This document shows, piece by piece, positions 51,857-60,107 of a stretch of DNA of 64,000 bases. Position 1 is the stretch's first letter; every line of letters begins with the position of its first letter. The position numbers and the translations under genes were made by a program. The notes beneath the pieces are model-generated. The model did no database searches and had not been told where the DNA came from. It saw only the letters and a program-made list of their open reading frames with translations. Origin of the DNA: Collinsella aerofaciens (GTDB taxonomy: Bacteria; Actinomycetota; Coriobacteriia; Coriobacteriales; Coriobacteriaceae); NCBI GenBank assembly GCA_008680965.1, contig NAKE01000001.1, forward strand, positions 434,001 through 498,000, read 5' to 3'.

Positions 51857-53005
51857 ATGAAAACCATCAATCGTCTGGCCTCCTTTATCAAGGCCGACCA
51901 CCGTTATGTGTACCTGGGCACGAGTGTCATCGCGGCGCTTGGCCTGGCGTTTAGCCAGCGCAACCCCACGCCGCTGAGCTTCTTGGCGCCCACCGGTATC
52001 TTCCAGGATTGCCTTTGGGCAATCCTTTGGGCCTGGCTCGTCGTGTCGGCGGCGGCGCTCGTCACCAAACTCATGCACTGGAATGACTATCGCGAAACGT
52101 CGCCGTTCGCATCCGAGCGCTTCCGTCGTGGCGCACGCTTGGGCAGCTATGTCGTGGTTGCCATCGCGGCGATCTTTTTCGTGGACCGCTGCGTCATGTC
52201 GTTTATCGACCTGGTACAGGTGAGCATCGTCTCGGACTCCAACCCCAGCGACTTTTTGTCGAGCCTGGTCTACATGACCTACAAGAGCGGGGACTTCTTT
52301 ATCCGCGGTATCGAGATCACCATCGCGCTTGCCACCTTCGGCACCGTCATCGCATTCTTCCTGGCGTTGCTCTTTGTGTTCCTGCGTATTCAGACCTTCG
52401 ATCGCGTGGACAACGACCTGGTGCGCTTCTTTAAGAGCATTGGCCGCGGCTTTGCGACCATCTACTCCACCATCGTGCGCGGCACGCCCATGATGGTCCA
52501 GGGTCTGCTCATCTATTACGCGGGTTTCACCGTTTTGCGCGGCATGGGCTTCGAGACCGCCCAGGCCAACCAGATCTGGAGTACCTTCACCGCCGGCCTC
52601 GTCACCATCTCGCTCAACTCCACCGCCTACATGATGGAGGTCCTGCGCGGCGGCATCGAGTCCATCGACCCCGGCCAGGCCGAGGCAGCGCGCTCGCTGG
52701 GTCTTTCGCAGTGGCAAGCCATGCGCAAAGTCGTGTTCCCCCAGGGCATTAAAAACGCGATTCCGGCGCTCACCAACGAGCTCATCATCAACATCAAGGA
52801 CTCGTCGGTGCTCTCGGTCATCGGCGTGTTCGACCTCATGTACGCCACCACCACCGTCGCCGGCGTGTACTACCGCCAGATGGAGGTCTACTGCGTGGCG
52901 CTCGTGGTCTACCTGATCCTGACGCTCGTGGCGAGCCGCCTGCTCGAAGCCTTTGGCAAAAAGCTCGGCGCCGAGGCCCCTGCCACGCTGCCCAGCTCTA
53001 ACTAG
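51857..53005 (+). CDS. Amino-acid ABC transporter permease
   Basis: A 382-residue protein. ATG 51857 has GGAGG seven bases upstream. An extra N-terminal membrane part (about 1-120, two or three helices) precedes the usual HisMQ-type permease (about 145-370), where EAARSLGLSQWQAMRKVVFPQ is the EAA loop that contacts the ATPase, and IKDSSVLSVIGVFDL follows. It is longer than the usual 220-240 residues because of that N-terminal part. It is next to the SBP and ATPase genes, so all three form one importer. Confidence 0.9.
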   Translation: MKTINRLASFIKADHRYVYLGTSVIAALGLAFSQRNPTPLSFLAPTGIFQDCLWAILWAWLVVSAAALVTKLMHWNDYRETSPFASERFRRGARLGSYVVVAIAAIFFVDRCVMSFIDLVQVSIVSDSNPSDFLSSLVYMTYKSGDFFIRGIEITIALATFGTVIAFFLALLFVFLRIQTFDRVDNDLVRFFKSIGRGFATIYSTIVRGTPMMVQGLLIYYAGFTVLRGMGFETAQANQIWSTFTAGLVTISLNSTAYMMEVLRGGIESIDPGQAEAARSLGLSQWQAMRKVVFPQGIKNAIPALTNELIINIKDSSVLSVIGVFDLMYATTTVAGVYYRQMEVYCVALVVYLILTLVASRLLEAFGKKLGAEAPATLPSSN

Positions 53006-53027
53006 GCTTAAGACGAGGAGAATCATC

Positions 53028-53813
53028 ATGGCAGATACCGCCACTACCGGCGTTGCGGCCGCCGCACAGACCAATGAGCCGCTCATCCGCGTCGAGGGCC
53101 TGCGCAAGAGCTTCGGCTCGCTCGAGGTACTCAAAGGCATCGACCTGTCCGTCAAATCAGGCGAGGTCGTCACCATTATCGGCGCCTCGGGCTCGGGCAA
53201 GTCGACCTTCCTGCGTTGCCTCAACCTGCTCGAGACCCCGGACGCGGGCCACATCTGGTTCCACGGCCAGGACCTTACGGCCGAGCGCTGCAATATCAAT
53301 AAACTCCGCGAGGACATCGGCATGGTGTTCCAGGGCTTTAACCTGTTCAACAACATGGATGTGCTCGACAACTGCACGCTCGCGCCCGTCACGCTCAAAA
53401 AGATGAGCAAGGCCGAGGCCGAGAAGGTCGCGATGGAGCATCTGACGAGCGTGGGACTCGAAAAGTTCGCGCACGCCGCCGTGGGCCGCCTGTCCGGTGG
53501 TCAAAAACAGCGCGTGGCCATCGCTCGTGCCCTGTGCATGAATCCGCAGATCATGCTGTTCGACGAGCCGACCTCCGCGCTCGACCCCGAGATCGTGGGA
53601 GAGGTGCTCGAGGTCATGCGCAAGCTCGCTGCCGACGGCATGACCATGGTTGTCGTCACGCACGAGATGGCCTTTGCCCGAACCGTGTCCGACCGCGTGG
53701 TCTTTATGGACAAGGGCGTGGTGCTCGAGGACGCCGCGCCGGCCGAGCTCTTCGGCAACCCCAAGCACCAGCGCACCCGCGAGTTCCTCTCGCGTTATCT
53801 CGAGGACAAATAA
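53028..53813 (+). CDS. Amino-acid ABC transporter ATP-binding protein
   Basis: A 261-residue protein. ATG 53028 has GAGGAG seven bases upstream. Walker A is GASGSGKST, the Q loop is GMVFQGFNLFNNM, the signature is LSGGQKQRVAIARAL, Walker B is IMLFDEPTSALDPE, and the H switch is VVVTHEM. This is the HisP/GlnQ pattern. It drives the importer with the two genes before it. A terminator-like stem lies 26 bases after the stop. Confidence 0.95.
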   Translation: MADTATTGVAAAAQTNEPLIRVEGLRKSFGSLEVLKGIDLSVKSGEVVTIIGASGSGKSTFLRCLNLLETPDAGHIWFHGQDLTAERCNINKLREDIGMVFQGFNLFNNMDVLDNCTLAPVTLKKMSKAEAEKVAMEHLTSVGLEKFAHAAVGRLSGGQKQRVAIARALCMNPQIMLFDEPTSALDPEIVGEVLEVMRKLAADGMTMVVVTHEMAFARTVSDRVVFMDKGVVLEDAAPAELFGNPKHQRTREFLSRYLEDK

Positions 53814-53838
53814 CCGACCGCAAACTCTTGCGTTGCAG

Positions 53839-53863
53839 GGCCGCTCCCGTGGGGCGGCCTTTG
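53839..53863 (+). terminator. Stem-loop after the ABC importer
   Basis: GGCCGC-T-CCC / GGG-GCGGCC followed by TTTGTCG. A GC-rich stem with a short T-run. Confidence 0.6.
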
Positions 53864-53885
53864 TCGTCACAATCGAAAGGATGTC

Positions 53886-55301
53886 ATGGCCGAGGTTTGG
53901 CGCTTCTTTGCGCATGAGGACGATTTTGCCGATTTGGATGAAACTGGCGCGTGCGAGCGCCTGGGGCGCGTGCTGTCGTTTCCGACCATCTCGAGCATGG
54001 ATGCCGAGGCGGTGGACTGGCAGCCGTTCGACGACCTGCGCGCCTATATGCAGCAGGCGTGGCCGCGCGTGTTCGCGGCGGGCGAGGTCGAGCTTATCGA
54101 CCATTCGCTATTGGTGACACTTAGCGGTTCCGACCCTGCCCTCAAGCCCGTTATGCTCATGGGCCACATGGACGTGGTCCCCGTGGTGCCGGGTACCGAG
54201 GCCGACTGGACGCACGCCCCCTTTAGCGGGCACGTGGACGACACCTACATCTGGGGCCGTGGAGCGATCGACATGAAGGACCAGGTCGCAGGCATTCTCG
54301 AGGCTGTCGAGTATGCGCTGGCGCACGGTTGGCAGCACGAGCGCACGCTGTTCCTGGCCTTTGGCCAGGACGAGGAGACAACGCAGTACGGTGCAGGCGC
54401 CATCGGCCGCGCGCTCGAGGAGCGCGGTGTTGAGCTCGAGTTCCTGATCGACGAGGGCGACTACCGCATCGTTTCGGATGCCGAGTACAGCGCGGGCGAG
54501 GGTTGGCTCATGCACGCCGACCTCGCGGAGAAGGGCTATGCCGATATCGTGCTCAAGACGAAGAGTGAGGGTGGACATTCTTCTAACCCCTACGGCGGCA
54601 CGTCGCTCGAGGTGCTCAGCCGTGCCATCACCGCAATCTGCGATATCGAGTGGCCGACGCGCGTGACCGACTTGCTTGCCGCCCAGCTCGTCGAGCTGGG
54701 GCTCTACACGGCGGATGAAATTGCCGCCAACGGGGGCGCCATTGTCCGCGATTGCCTCGCCAGCAAGAAGCTCTATCCGCTGGTGACGACCACCTGCGCA
54801 CCTACGCAGATCGAGGGTGGCAGCACCGGCGCCAACGTAATGCCGCAGGATATGTGGGCCAACATCAACTTCCGCATGCTCGAGGGCACGAGCGTGGCCG
54901 ACGTTGTGGCGCGCTGCCGTGAGGCGGTTGCCGGGGCGGACCTTGCCGGTCGTGTCGAAGTGGAGCTAGGCCCCGGCAGCTCCGAACCCTCGCCGTCCCT
55001 GCGCATCGGTGGCCCCGGCCTCGAGGCGGTTCGCTCCATCGCCGCCCGCTATTTCCGTGATCCAAAGGGGACGGAGGAAAATGGATCATTCGAGCCAGTG
55101 GCAATTGTGCCCTCGACCGTGATCGGTGCGACCGACGCTGCCAACTACCAGCGCATTTGCCCTGAGTGCATTCGCTTCTCGGCCTTTGTGGTTGATGACG
55201 ACGAGTGCGATCGCGGCGTCCACGGCACCAACGAGCGCATCACCCGCCGCGCCTACCTCCAGGGTATCCGCTTTTTCATCGCTCTGCTTCAAACGCTCTA
55301 G
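53886..55301 (+). CDS. M20-family peptidase (dipeptidase/carboxypeptidase type)
   Basis: A 471-residue protein. ATG 53886 has GAAAGGA before it. MGHMDVVPVVPG holds the first metal His and Asp, GRGAIDMKDQV the bridging Asp, and FGQDEETTQYG the catalytic Glu and metal Glu. The Zn sites continue in DEGDYRI and, near the end, HGTNERI. It cleaves dipeptides or N-acyl amino acids. Residues about 391-401 (DPKGTEENGS) come from an in-frame short repeat (55058-55088) and are unlike the family. It follows the amino-acid importer on the same strand, so it may process imported peptides. Confidence 0.9.
   Translation: MAEVWRFFAHEDDFADLDETGACERLGRVLSFPTISSMDAEAVDWQPFDDLRAYMQQAWPRVFAAGEVELIDHSLLVTLSGSDPALKPVMLMGHMDVVPVVPGTEADWTHAPFSGHVDDTYIWGRGAIDMKDQVAGILEAVEYALAHGWQHERTLFLAFGQDEETTQYGAGAIGRALEERGVELEFLIDEGDYRIVSDAEYSAGEGWLMHADLAEKGYADIVLKTKSEGGHSSNPYGGTSLEVLSRAITAICDIEWPTRVTDLLAAQLVELGLYTADEIAANGGAIVRDCLASKKLYPLVTTTCAPTQIEGGSTGANVMPQDMWANINFRMLEGTSVADVVARCREAVAGADLAGRVEVELGPGSSEPSPSLRIGGPGLEAVRSIAARYFRDPKGTEENGSFEPVAIVPSTVIGATDAANYQRICPECIRFSAFVVDDDECDRGVHGTNERITRRAYLQGIRFFIALLQTL
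55058..55088. repeat. TGATCC...GGAGGAAAA short repeat inside the M20 gene
   Basis: TGATCC and GGATCA ends around GGGGACGGAGGAAAA. The core is identical to 36265-36295. It keeps the reading frame and adds about ten residues. Confidence 0.8.
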
Positions 55302-55328
55302 AATGTGACAAAGCGACAGTCCCTTTGT
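55301..55328. repeat. TGTGACAAAGGG palindrome, copy 6 (right arm cut)
   Basis: GAATGTGACAAAGCGACAGTCCCTTTGT, then the next hairpin begins at once. It starts at the last base of the M20 stop. Confidence 0.75.
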
Positions 55329-55382
55329 TAGCCGTTGGGCGTTCTTAAACGACTAGTCGTTAAGGAGCGTCCCCAACGGCTA
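55329..55382. repeat. Hairpin repeat in the prfA leader
   Basis: Outer arms TAGCCGTTGGG and CCCAACGGCTA (55329-55339, 55372-55382), inner CTTAAACGACTAGTCGTTAAG (55344-55364). CGTTCTTAAACGACTAG recurs at 56847-56863. The remainder of the prfA leader (to 55590) has a GTATGGG...CCCATAC pair and no gene. Confidence 0.75.
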
Positions 55383-55590
55383 CGTCCACTCATTCCGTGC
55401 GGGTTATATGCAGGTTTGCCTGCGCACGCTATCATGTATGGGTTAGACCGCAACTATGTACCCCATACGCGAAGGGATACGCATGTATCTGAGGATCGAC
55501 ATGTTCTAGCTGGGCTTACCCCCGCAGTGGCGCCATGCGCCCCATCAATTCTGCCGATTTTCACCTTCACGCATATAAAGGAGTCCTGCC

Positions 55591-56658
55591 ATGCGCGACA
55601 AGCTCGAAAAGATCATCAAGGCCTACGAGGAGCTCGAGAAGAAGCTCTCCGACCCGGCCGTCGCCTCCGATATTAAGGAGTTCACGCGTCTCAACAAGGA
55701 GTACGCGCACCAGTCCGACCTCATCGCTGCCTCGCGCGAGTACATCGGCGCGCTCGATGACATCGAGGCTGCCAAGGAAATGCTCCACGATACCACCGAT
55801 GCCGATGAGAAGGAGATGCTCCAGATGGACATCTCCGAAAACGAGGCCAAGCTTCCCCAGCTCGAGGAAGACATTAAGTACATGCTCATCCCGAGCGACC
55901 CCAACGACGACAAGAACACCATCGTCGAGATCCGCTCCGCCGCCGGTGGCGACGAGGCGGCCATCTTCGCCGGCGACCTGTACAAGATGTACCAGCGCTT
56001 CTGCGAGTCGCGCGGCTGGAAGACCACCGTGCTCGATTCCAGCCCCAGCGAGGCCGGCGGCTTTAAGTCCATCGAGTTCAAGGTCGAGGGCGACCGCGTC
56101 TACTCCGTCATGAAGTTCGAGTCCGGCGTGCACCGCGTCCAGCGCGTTCCCAAGACCGAGTCCCAGGGCCGCATCCAGACCTCCACGGCAACCGTCGCCG
56201 TGCTTCCCGAGGCCGAGGAGATTGACGTCCAGATCAACCAGTCCGACCTGCGCATCGATACTTACTGCGCTTCGGGCCCTGGCGGTCAGTGCGTTAACAC
56301 CACCTACTCCGCCGTGCGTATCACCCACCTGCCCACCAACACCGTGGTGCAGTCGCAGGAGCAGCGCTCCCAGATCCAGAACCGCGAGGTCTGCATGCAG
56401 ATGCTGCGCGCCCGTCTGTACGAGATGGAGCTCGAGAAGCAGCAGGCAGAGCTTGGTGCCGAGCGCCAGAGCCAGATTGGCCACGGCAACCGTTCCGAGA
56501 AGATCCGTACCTACAACCAGCCCCAGGACCGCGTGACCGATCACCGCATCGGCTTCAACTCCACCTACAACGGCGTTCTTCTGGGCGACCAGCTCGGCAC
56601 CGTGATCGAGGCGCTCGCCGCCGCCGAGCGAGCCGAGAAGCTGGCGCAGGCGGTTTAG
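55591..56658 (+). CDS. prfA: Peptide chain release factor 1
   Basis: A 355-residue protein. ATG 55591 has AAGGAG eight bases upstream. GPGGQCVN near 229 is the GGQ loop that drives peptide release; its Gln is the target of PrmC, encoded next. HRVQRVPKTESQGRIQTS holds the tripeptide site as P-K-T (residues about 187-189) where PAT or PVT is common. RF1 reads UAA and UAG. Length and layout are normal. It is followed by a structured repeat and then prmC. Confidence 0.96.
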   Translation: MRDKLEKIIKAYEELEKKLSDPAVASDIKEFTRLNKEYAHQSDLIAASREYIGALDDIEAAKEMLHDTTDADEKEMLQMDISENEAKLPQLEEDIKYMLIPSDPNDDKNTIVEIRSAAGGDEAAIFAGDLYKMYQRFCESRGWKTTVLDSSPSEAGGFKSIEFKVEGDRVYSVMKFESGVHRVQRVPKTESQGRIQTSTATVAVLPEAEEIDVQINQSDLRIDTYCASGPGGQCVNTTYSAVRITHLPTNTVVQSQEQRSQIQNREVCMQMLRARLYEMELEKQQAELGAERQSQIGHGNRSEKIRTYNQPQDRVTDHRIGFNSTYNGVLLGDQLGTVIEALAAAERAEKLAQAV

Positions 56659-56816
56659 GTTACGCGGTTTTACCAAACCGCGTAACGGCTCGACGCTGCA
56701 AACGCCCCTAAGCGGCAATCTGACGTTCAATCGTCGGTCGCGTACCGAAGTACGCTTCCCTCCTCTTTCACGTCACCTTGCTCGCTTAGGGGCGTTTTCG
56801 CTGACTTATGCTCAAC
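56659..56816 (+). repeat. Structured 155-nt element with covarying stems, copy 2
   Basis: GTTACGCGGTTT/AAACCGCGTAAC (56659-56686); AAACGCCCCTAAGCG (56700-56714) with 56783-56797; TGACGT (56721-56726) with ACGTCA (56770-56775); GCGTAC (56740-56745) with GTACGC (56750-56755). Compared with copy 1 at 36075, both sides of the stems have changed together. The element begins at the last base of the prfA stop codon. Confidence 0.8.
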
Positions 56817-56846
56817 CTGCGGCGCCTTAGAGGTGGTCATTGGGGA

Positions 56847-56863
56847 CGTTCTTAAACGACTAG
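56847..56863 (+). repeat. Partial copy of the 55329 hairpin repeat
   Basis: CGTTCTTAAACGACTAG, identical to 55340-55356; the second arm is missing. Confidence 0.7.
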
Positions 56864-57253
56864 GTTGGGCTTATTGCTTTGAGACGTTATTCAATCGTCT
56901 TTGATAGACTTCAAGCTGTCTACCTGCTGAAAGCAATTAACGGTATGCATCTGCAATTGAAAATATTGCTTGAAAAATCGTCCAAGAAGTCGCGGGGTGA
57001 TTTTTGACGCGTTGCGCGTCAAGTGATGTGGCAAGCGTTTGGTTAGATATTGGTTAGTTTTGGGGCAACCTTGCCAAAAGCTTGACGAATGCAAATCTAG
57101 ACGTCGGCGAATGAACACTTTGAGCGAGCCCGGTGAAAAATTCTGGGCTGATTCTCGATAATCGCCTTCAATCGTCTCTTGCCAAGCGCTGGCCTCGCGT
57201 ACAATCTGCTCCGACATTCGCGCGCCGCCTGGCGCTTAAGAGGGGAGGACCCC
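56864..57253. other. AT-richer non-coding stretch before prmC
   Basis: About 390 bases with lower GC than the flanks. It has a TTGACGCG / CGCGTCAA stem (57004-57022) and a TCTACCTGC match to the MITE-like element. A 108-codon frame on the minus strand (56891-57217) looks unlike a protein. I see no RNA gene. The promoter for prmC should lie here or upstream. Confidence 0.5.
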
Positions 57254-58504
57254 ATGGCAAACGAGATCTGGACCATCAAGCGTTGTCTCGAGTGGACCAA
57301 GGAGTACCTGGCCGAGCGCGGTGAGGAGCATCCCCGTCTTTCTGCCGAATGGCTGCTGTGCGCAGCCACGGGTCTGGCGCGCATCGACTTATATATGCGT
57401 ATGGACGAGACGCTCGATGCGGCGCAGCTCGAGACCATGCACGCGGCGGTCGTCCGCCGCGCCAAGGGCGAGCCGCTGCAGTACATCACCGGCAGCACGC
57501 AGTTCCGCATGATCGACGTCGCGTGTGCCCCCGGCGTACTCATTCCGCGTCCCGAGACCGAGATGCTCGTCGAGGAAGTCCTCAATTATCTGGATGCCGA
57601 GGTGCTGAGTCCCGAGGCTGCCGCCCGTCAGCGCGTTGAGCTGCCCTGGAACGATGAAGTCGAGCAAGCGCGCAAGGCCGAAGCCGCATTGGCCGACGAG
57701 CGAGCGACGGCCGAGCGCCGTGCCGCCAACCTCACAGCTGCCGACGAGGCGGCGTTGGGTAGCGATGTACTGGGCAGCCGCGCCTATGCCGAGGAACTGG
57801 CCGATCGCGAGGCCGAGGAAGCCGCCGCGCAGGCAGCAGAGACCGAGGCCGAGGAGGCCGCTGAGCCCGAGCTCGACGAATACGGCATCGCCATCGAAGG
57901 CGCCGACCACGAGGCGTCTCTGACGGAGGATGCCGCCGCGCCCGCTCCGGTCGAGCCCCGCACTGCCCGCGTTCTCGAGGTCGGCTGCGGCACGGGCTGC
58001 ATCTCGCTTTCCCTTGCCTGGGAGCGCCGTGGGCATGTCACCTGCACCGCTACCGATATCGAACCGCGTGCCATCGACCTGGCCACCAAAAACCGCGACG
58101 CGCTCGGGCTTACGTCCGATGAGGTCGCCTTCAGCCTCACAAACCTGGTGAGCTCTATCCCCCGCGAGGAATGGGGCACCTTCGACGTGCTCGTCTCCAA
58201 CCCGCCCTACATTCCGACTGACGTCATGCGCTCGCTACCGCACGAGGTCAAGGACTTCGAGCCCGATTTGGCGCTCGAGGGCGGTGCCGACGGCCTTGAT
58301 ATCTTCCGCCGCCTGCTCAATGCGGCGCCCTATATGCTGCGCGCCGGCGGCCTGTTTGCCTGCGAGCTCTACGAGGGCGCCCTCGACGCCGCCGCCGAGC
58401 TCTGCCGCCAGGCGGGTCTCTCGGACGTGCGCATCGTCCGCGACCTCACCGATCGTCCCCGTATCGTTCGAGCCATCGTCACCGAGCCCAAACAGCGCCA
58501 GTAA
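57254..58504 (+). CDS. prmC: Release factor glutamine methyltransferase with a long acidic insert
   Basis: A 416-residue protein; ATG 57254 has GGGGAGG seven bases upstream. The N-terminal five-helix domain ends in GEPLQYITGSTQFRM and LIPRPETEMLVEEVL. The SAM site is LEVGCGTGC near 241, and VSNPPYIP is the catalytic NPPY that holds the RF Gln. Between them residues about 115-236 form an extra Ala/Glu-rich segment (EEAAAQAAETEAEEAAE) absent from the usual 280-residue PrmC. It should methylate the GGQ of RF1, encoded upstream, and of RF2. The insert is probably disordered and its role unknown. Confidence 0.93.
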   Translation: MANEIWTIKRCLEWTKEYLAERGEEHPRLSAEWLLCAATGLARIDLYMRMDETLDAAQLETMHAAVVRRAKGEPLQYITGSTQFRMIDVACAPGVLIPRPETEMLVEEVLNYLDAEVLSPEAAARQRVELPWNDEVEQARKAEAALADERATAERRAANLTAADEAALGSDVLGSRAYAEELADREAEEAAAQAAETEAEEAAEPELDEYGIAIEGADHEASLTEDAAAPAPVEPRTARVLEVGCGTGCISLSLAWERRGHVTCTATDIEPRAIDLATKNRDALGLTSDEVAFSLTNLVSSIPREEWGTFDVLVSNPPYIPTDVMRSLPHEVKDFEPDLALEGGADGLDIFRRLLNAAPYMLRAGGLFACELYEGALDAAAELCRQAGLSDVRIVRDLTDRPRIVRAIVTEPKQRQ

Positions 58505-58518
58505 TATTTATTAACTGG

Positions 58519-58548
58519 TTAGCAAAAATTATAAAGTAGTTTATAATT
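58519..58548 (+). promoter_or_regulatory. hicAB promoter with operator palindrome
   Basis: TTAGCA (58519-58524), 17 bases, TATAAT (58542-58547). A perfect AATTATAAA-GTAG-TTTATAATT palindrome (58527-58548) covers the spacer and -10, a likely HicB-binding site for autorepression. Confidence 0.75.
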
Positions 58549-58572
58549 AGGACGGCTGAAAGAGGTCGGCCC

Positions 58573-58758
58573 ATGCAACCTCCTACCTTTCGGGAAATCA
58601 TTGCCCTACTCAAGCACGATGGATTCGTGAAGGTCGCGCAAGTCGGTAGTCATGCTAAGTATGTTTCTGGTGACCGCGTTGTCACCGTGAACGGTTCTGG
58701 TGGTGATCGACCAAAGAAGGGCACGTGGGCAAGTATTCGTCGCCAAGCTGGATGGTAG
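58573..58758 (+). CDS. hicA: HicA-type mRNA interferase toxin
   Basis: A 61-residue protein. ATG 58573 has GAAAGAGG seven bases upstream. FREIIALLKHDGFVKVAQVGSHAKYV is the HicA dsRBD-like fold, with the active His in GSHAKY. The tail PKKGTWASIRRQAGW matches the K-x-G-T segment of the family. HicA cleaves mRNA when freed from HicB. The antitoxin gene starts 11 bases later, and the pair is inserted between prmC and sua5, normally close neighbours. Confidence 0.87.
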   Translation: MQPPTFREIIALLKHDGFVKVAQVGSHAKYVSGDRVVTVNGSGGDRPKKGTWASIRRQAGW

Positions 58759-58769
58759 TTGGAGGCAAA

Positions 58770-59216
58770 ATGAGGCAGCGATTTACCTATGACTGCGTTC
58801 TCATAAAAGAAGACGACGGTTACTGCGCTAGCTTCCCGCAGATTCCCGGCGCCTTTGCCGATGGCGATACGCGCGAAGAAGCGATTGCCCATGCCACCGA
58901 GGCACTGATGGCGTTTTTGGCCGACGACCTCAACAACGGTTTGACTCCGGCAGGGTACGAACGCTTGGCCGAGGTCGTGACCCTTTCAGTCGAAATCGAC
59001 CACGAGGACGCTCGGGAAGCGGCGTGCCGAACATTTAAAGACGCAGCGCTGGACCTCAAAGTTTCCGCTCCGCGGATTACCGCGCTGGTCAAAGCCGGAA
59101 AGCTCGATGTTGAACTCGTCGACGGCCGTCGGATGATAACGATAGACAGCATCGAGCGCTACGCCGCCCAAGAACGCCACGCCGGCAGGCCAAAGAAGTT
59201 CGTCGCAGTCCAATAA
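58770..59216 (+). CDS. hicB: HicB-type antitoxin with DNA-binding domain
   Basis: A 148-residue protein. ATG 58770 has GGAGG about six bases upstream. The N-terminal HicB fold reads FTYDCVLIKEDDGYCASFPQIPGAFADGDTREEAI, the part that plugs the HicA active site. The C-terminal half has SAPRITALVKAGKLDVELVDGRRMI and a basic AGRPKKF end, a probable HTH that binds the upstream palindrome. The toxin-first order is usual for hicAB. Confidence 0.88.
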   Translation: MRQRFTYDCVLIKEDDGYCASFPQIPGAFADGDTREEAIAHATEALMAFLADDLNNGLTPAGYERLAEVVTLSVEIDHEDAREAACRTFKDAALDLKVSAPRITALVKAGKLDVELVDGRRMITIDSIERYAAQERHAGRPKKFVAVQ

Positions 59217-59350
59217 CCCCCTCACTTTCACCGACTACTAGAGCCGCTCACCAAACCAACATGCGCTCTGGGCAAATAGGTTGAACGTTTCGTGCGAGAA
59301 TGCCCCACAGTAAACAAACTTTCACCAGAGCGTAAGGGGCTGGCATACAC

Positions 59351-60094
59351 ATGCAGACGGTCTATCGGGTATTCGAGGGAGCGCGTGAGCCGCATCGGCT
59401 CGCCGTCGAGCGTACGGCCGAGCTACTCGGTCGCGGTGGCCTGGCGCTTATTCCAACCGAGACGGTCTACGGTGTCGCCGTGGCAGTCAACGCCTTCTCG
59501 GATGCCGTTCCACAAGATACAAGTGAACCTCTGCCGTGGCCGCGCGATCCGCAGGTCACCGTCAACGGCGCCGCGGTCCCCGCACTCGGTACCGGCTATC
59601 GTCGTATCTTTACCCTCAAGCAGCGCGAGCTCACGCAAACGGTTGCCTGGCTGGTTGATGATGCCGAGGCACTCGATCGCTATGGCGTGGATATCCCTCA
59701 TGAGGCCCGCGTGCTCGCCCGACGATGCTGGCCGGGTGCCCTGACTATCGTGGTCAAGGCGGCCCCCTGCGTGCCGACCTTTATGCGCGCCGCCGACGAC
59801 ACGGTGGCACTTCGCGCTTCGGCCTCGCCCGTGGTGCAAGCGCTCATCCGCGCCTGCGGCAGCCCTCTTGCCTGCACCAGCGCCAATACGCACGGCGCGC
59901 CCGCGCCGGCAAGCTTTGCCGACGTTGAGGACCGTATTCTGGAGGGGGTTGATCTGGCCGTCGACGCGGGCGAGACCCCGTGCCGCGACGCTTCGACCAT
60001 CGTGACGTTTAAGCATGGCGAGCTTCAGATCCTGCGCCAAGGCGCACTTCCCGCATCAGAGATCGAGCGGGTCCTGTCCGACCCGATGCAATAG
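59351..60094 (+). CDS. L-threonylcarbamoyladenylate synthase (Sua5/YrdC/YwlC)
   Basis: A 247-residue protein starting at ATG 59351; the ribosome site is weak (GGGGCTGG). LIPTETVYGVAV near residue 35 and the RRCWPGALTIVVKA segment are the YrdC signature; SPLACTSANTHGAP near 175 completes the ATP/threonine site. It makes TC-AMP for the t6A37 tRNA modification. An insert near residues 50-80 (SDAVPQDTSEPLPWPRD) is longer than usual. It sits in the classic prfA-prmC-sua5 order, interrupted here by hicAB. Confidence 0.9.
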   Translation: MQTVYRVFEGAREPHRLAVERTAELLGRGGLALIPTETVYGVAVAVNAFSDAVPQDTSEPLPWPRDPQVTVNGAAVPALGTGYRRIFTLKQRELTQTVAWLVDDAEALDRYGVDIPHEARVLARRCWPGALTIVVKAAPCVPTFMRAADDTVALRASASPVVQALIRACGSPLACTSANTHGAPAPASFADVEDRILEGVDLAVDAGETPCRDASTIVTFKHGELQILRQGALPASEIERVLSDPMQ

Positions 60095-60107
60095 AAAGGT
60101 GTAAGCG

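Noticed and set aside
50882..53410. An 842-codon open frame on the minus strand
   Set aside because: It is antisense to the SBP, permease and ATPase genes and has no recognisable motif.
55383..55590. tRNA or leader RNA before prfA
   Set aside because: A GTATGGG/CCCATAC pair is present, but there is no tRNA cloverleaf or T-box core.
56891..57217. A 108-codon minus-strand frame in the AT-rich gap
   Set aside because: No ribosome site, no recognised family, and the composition looks like non-coding DNA. It could be a repeat translated by chance.
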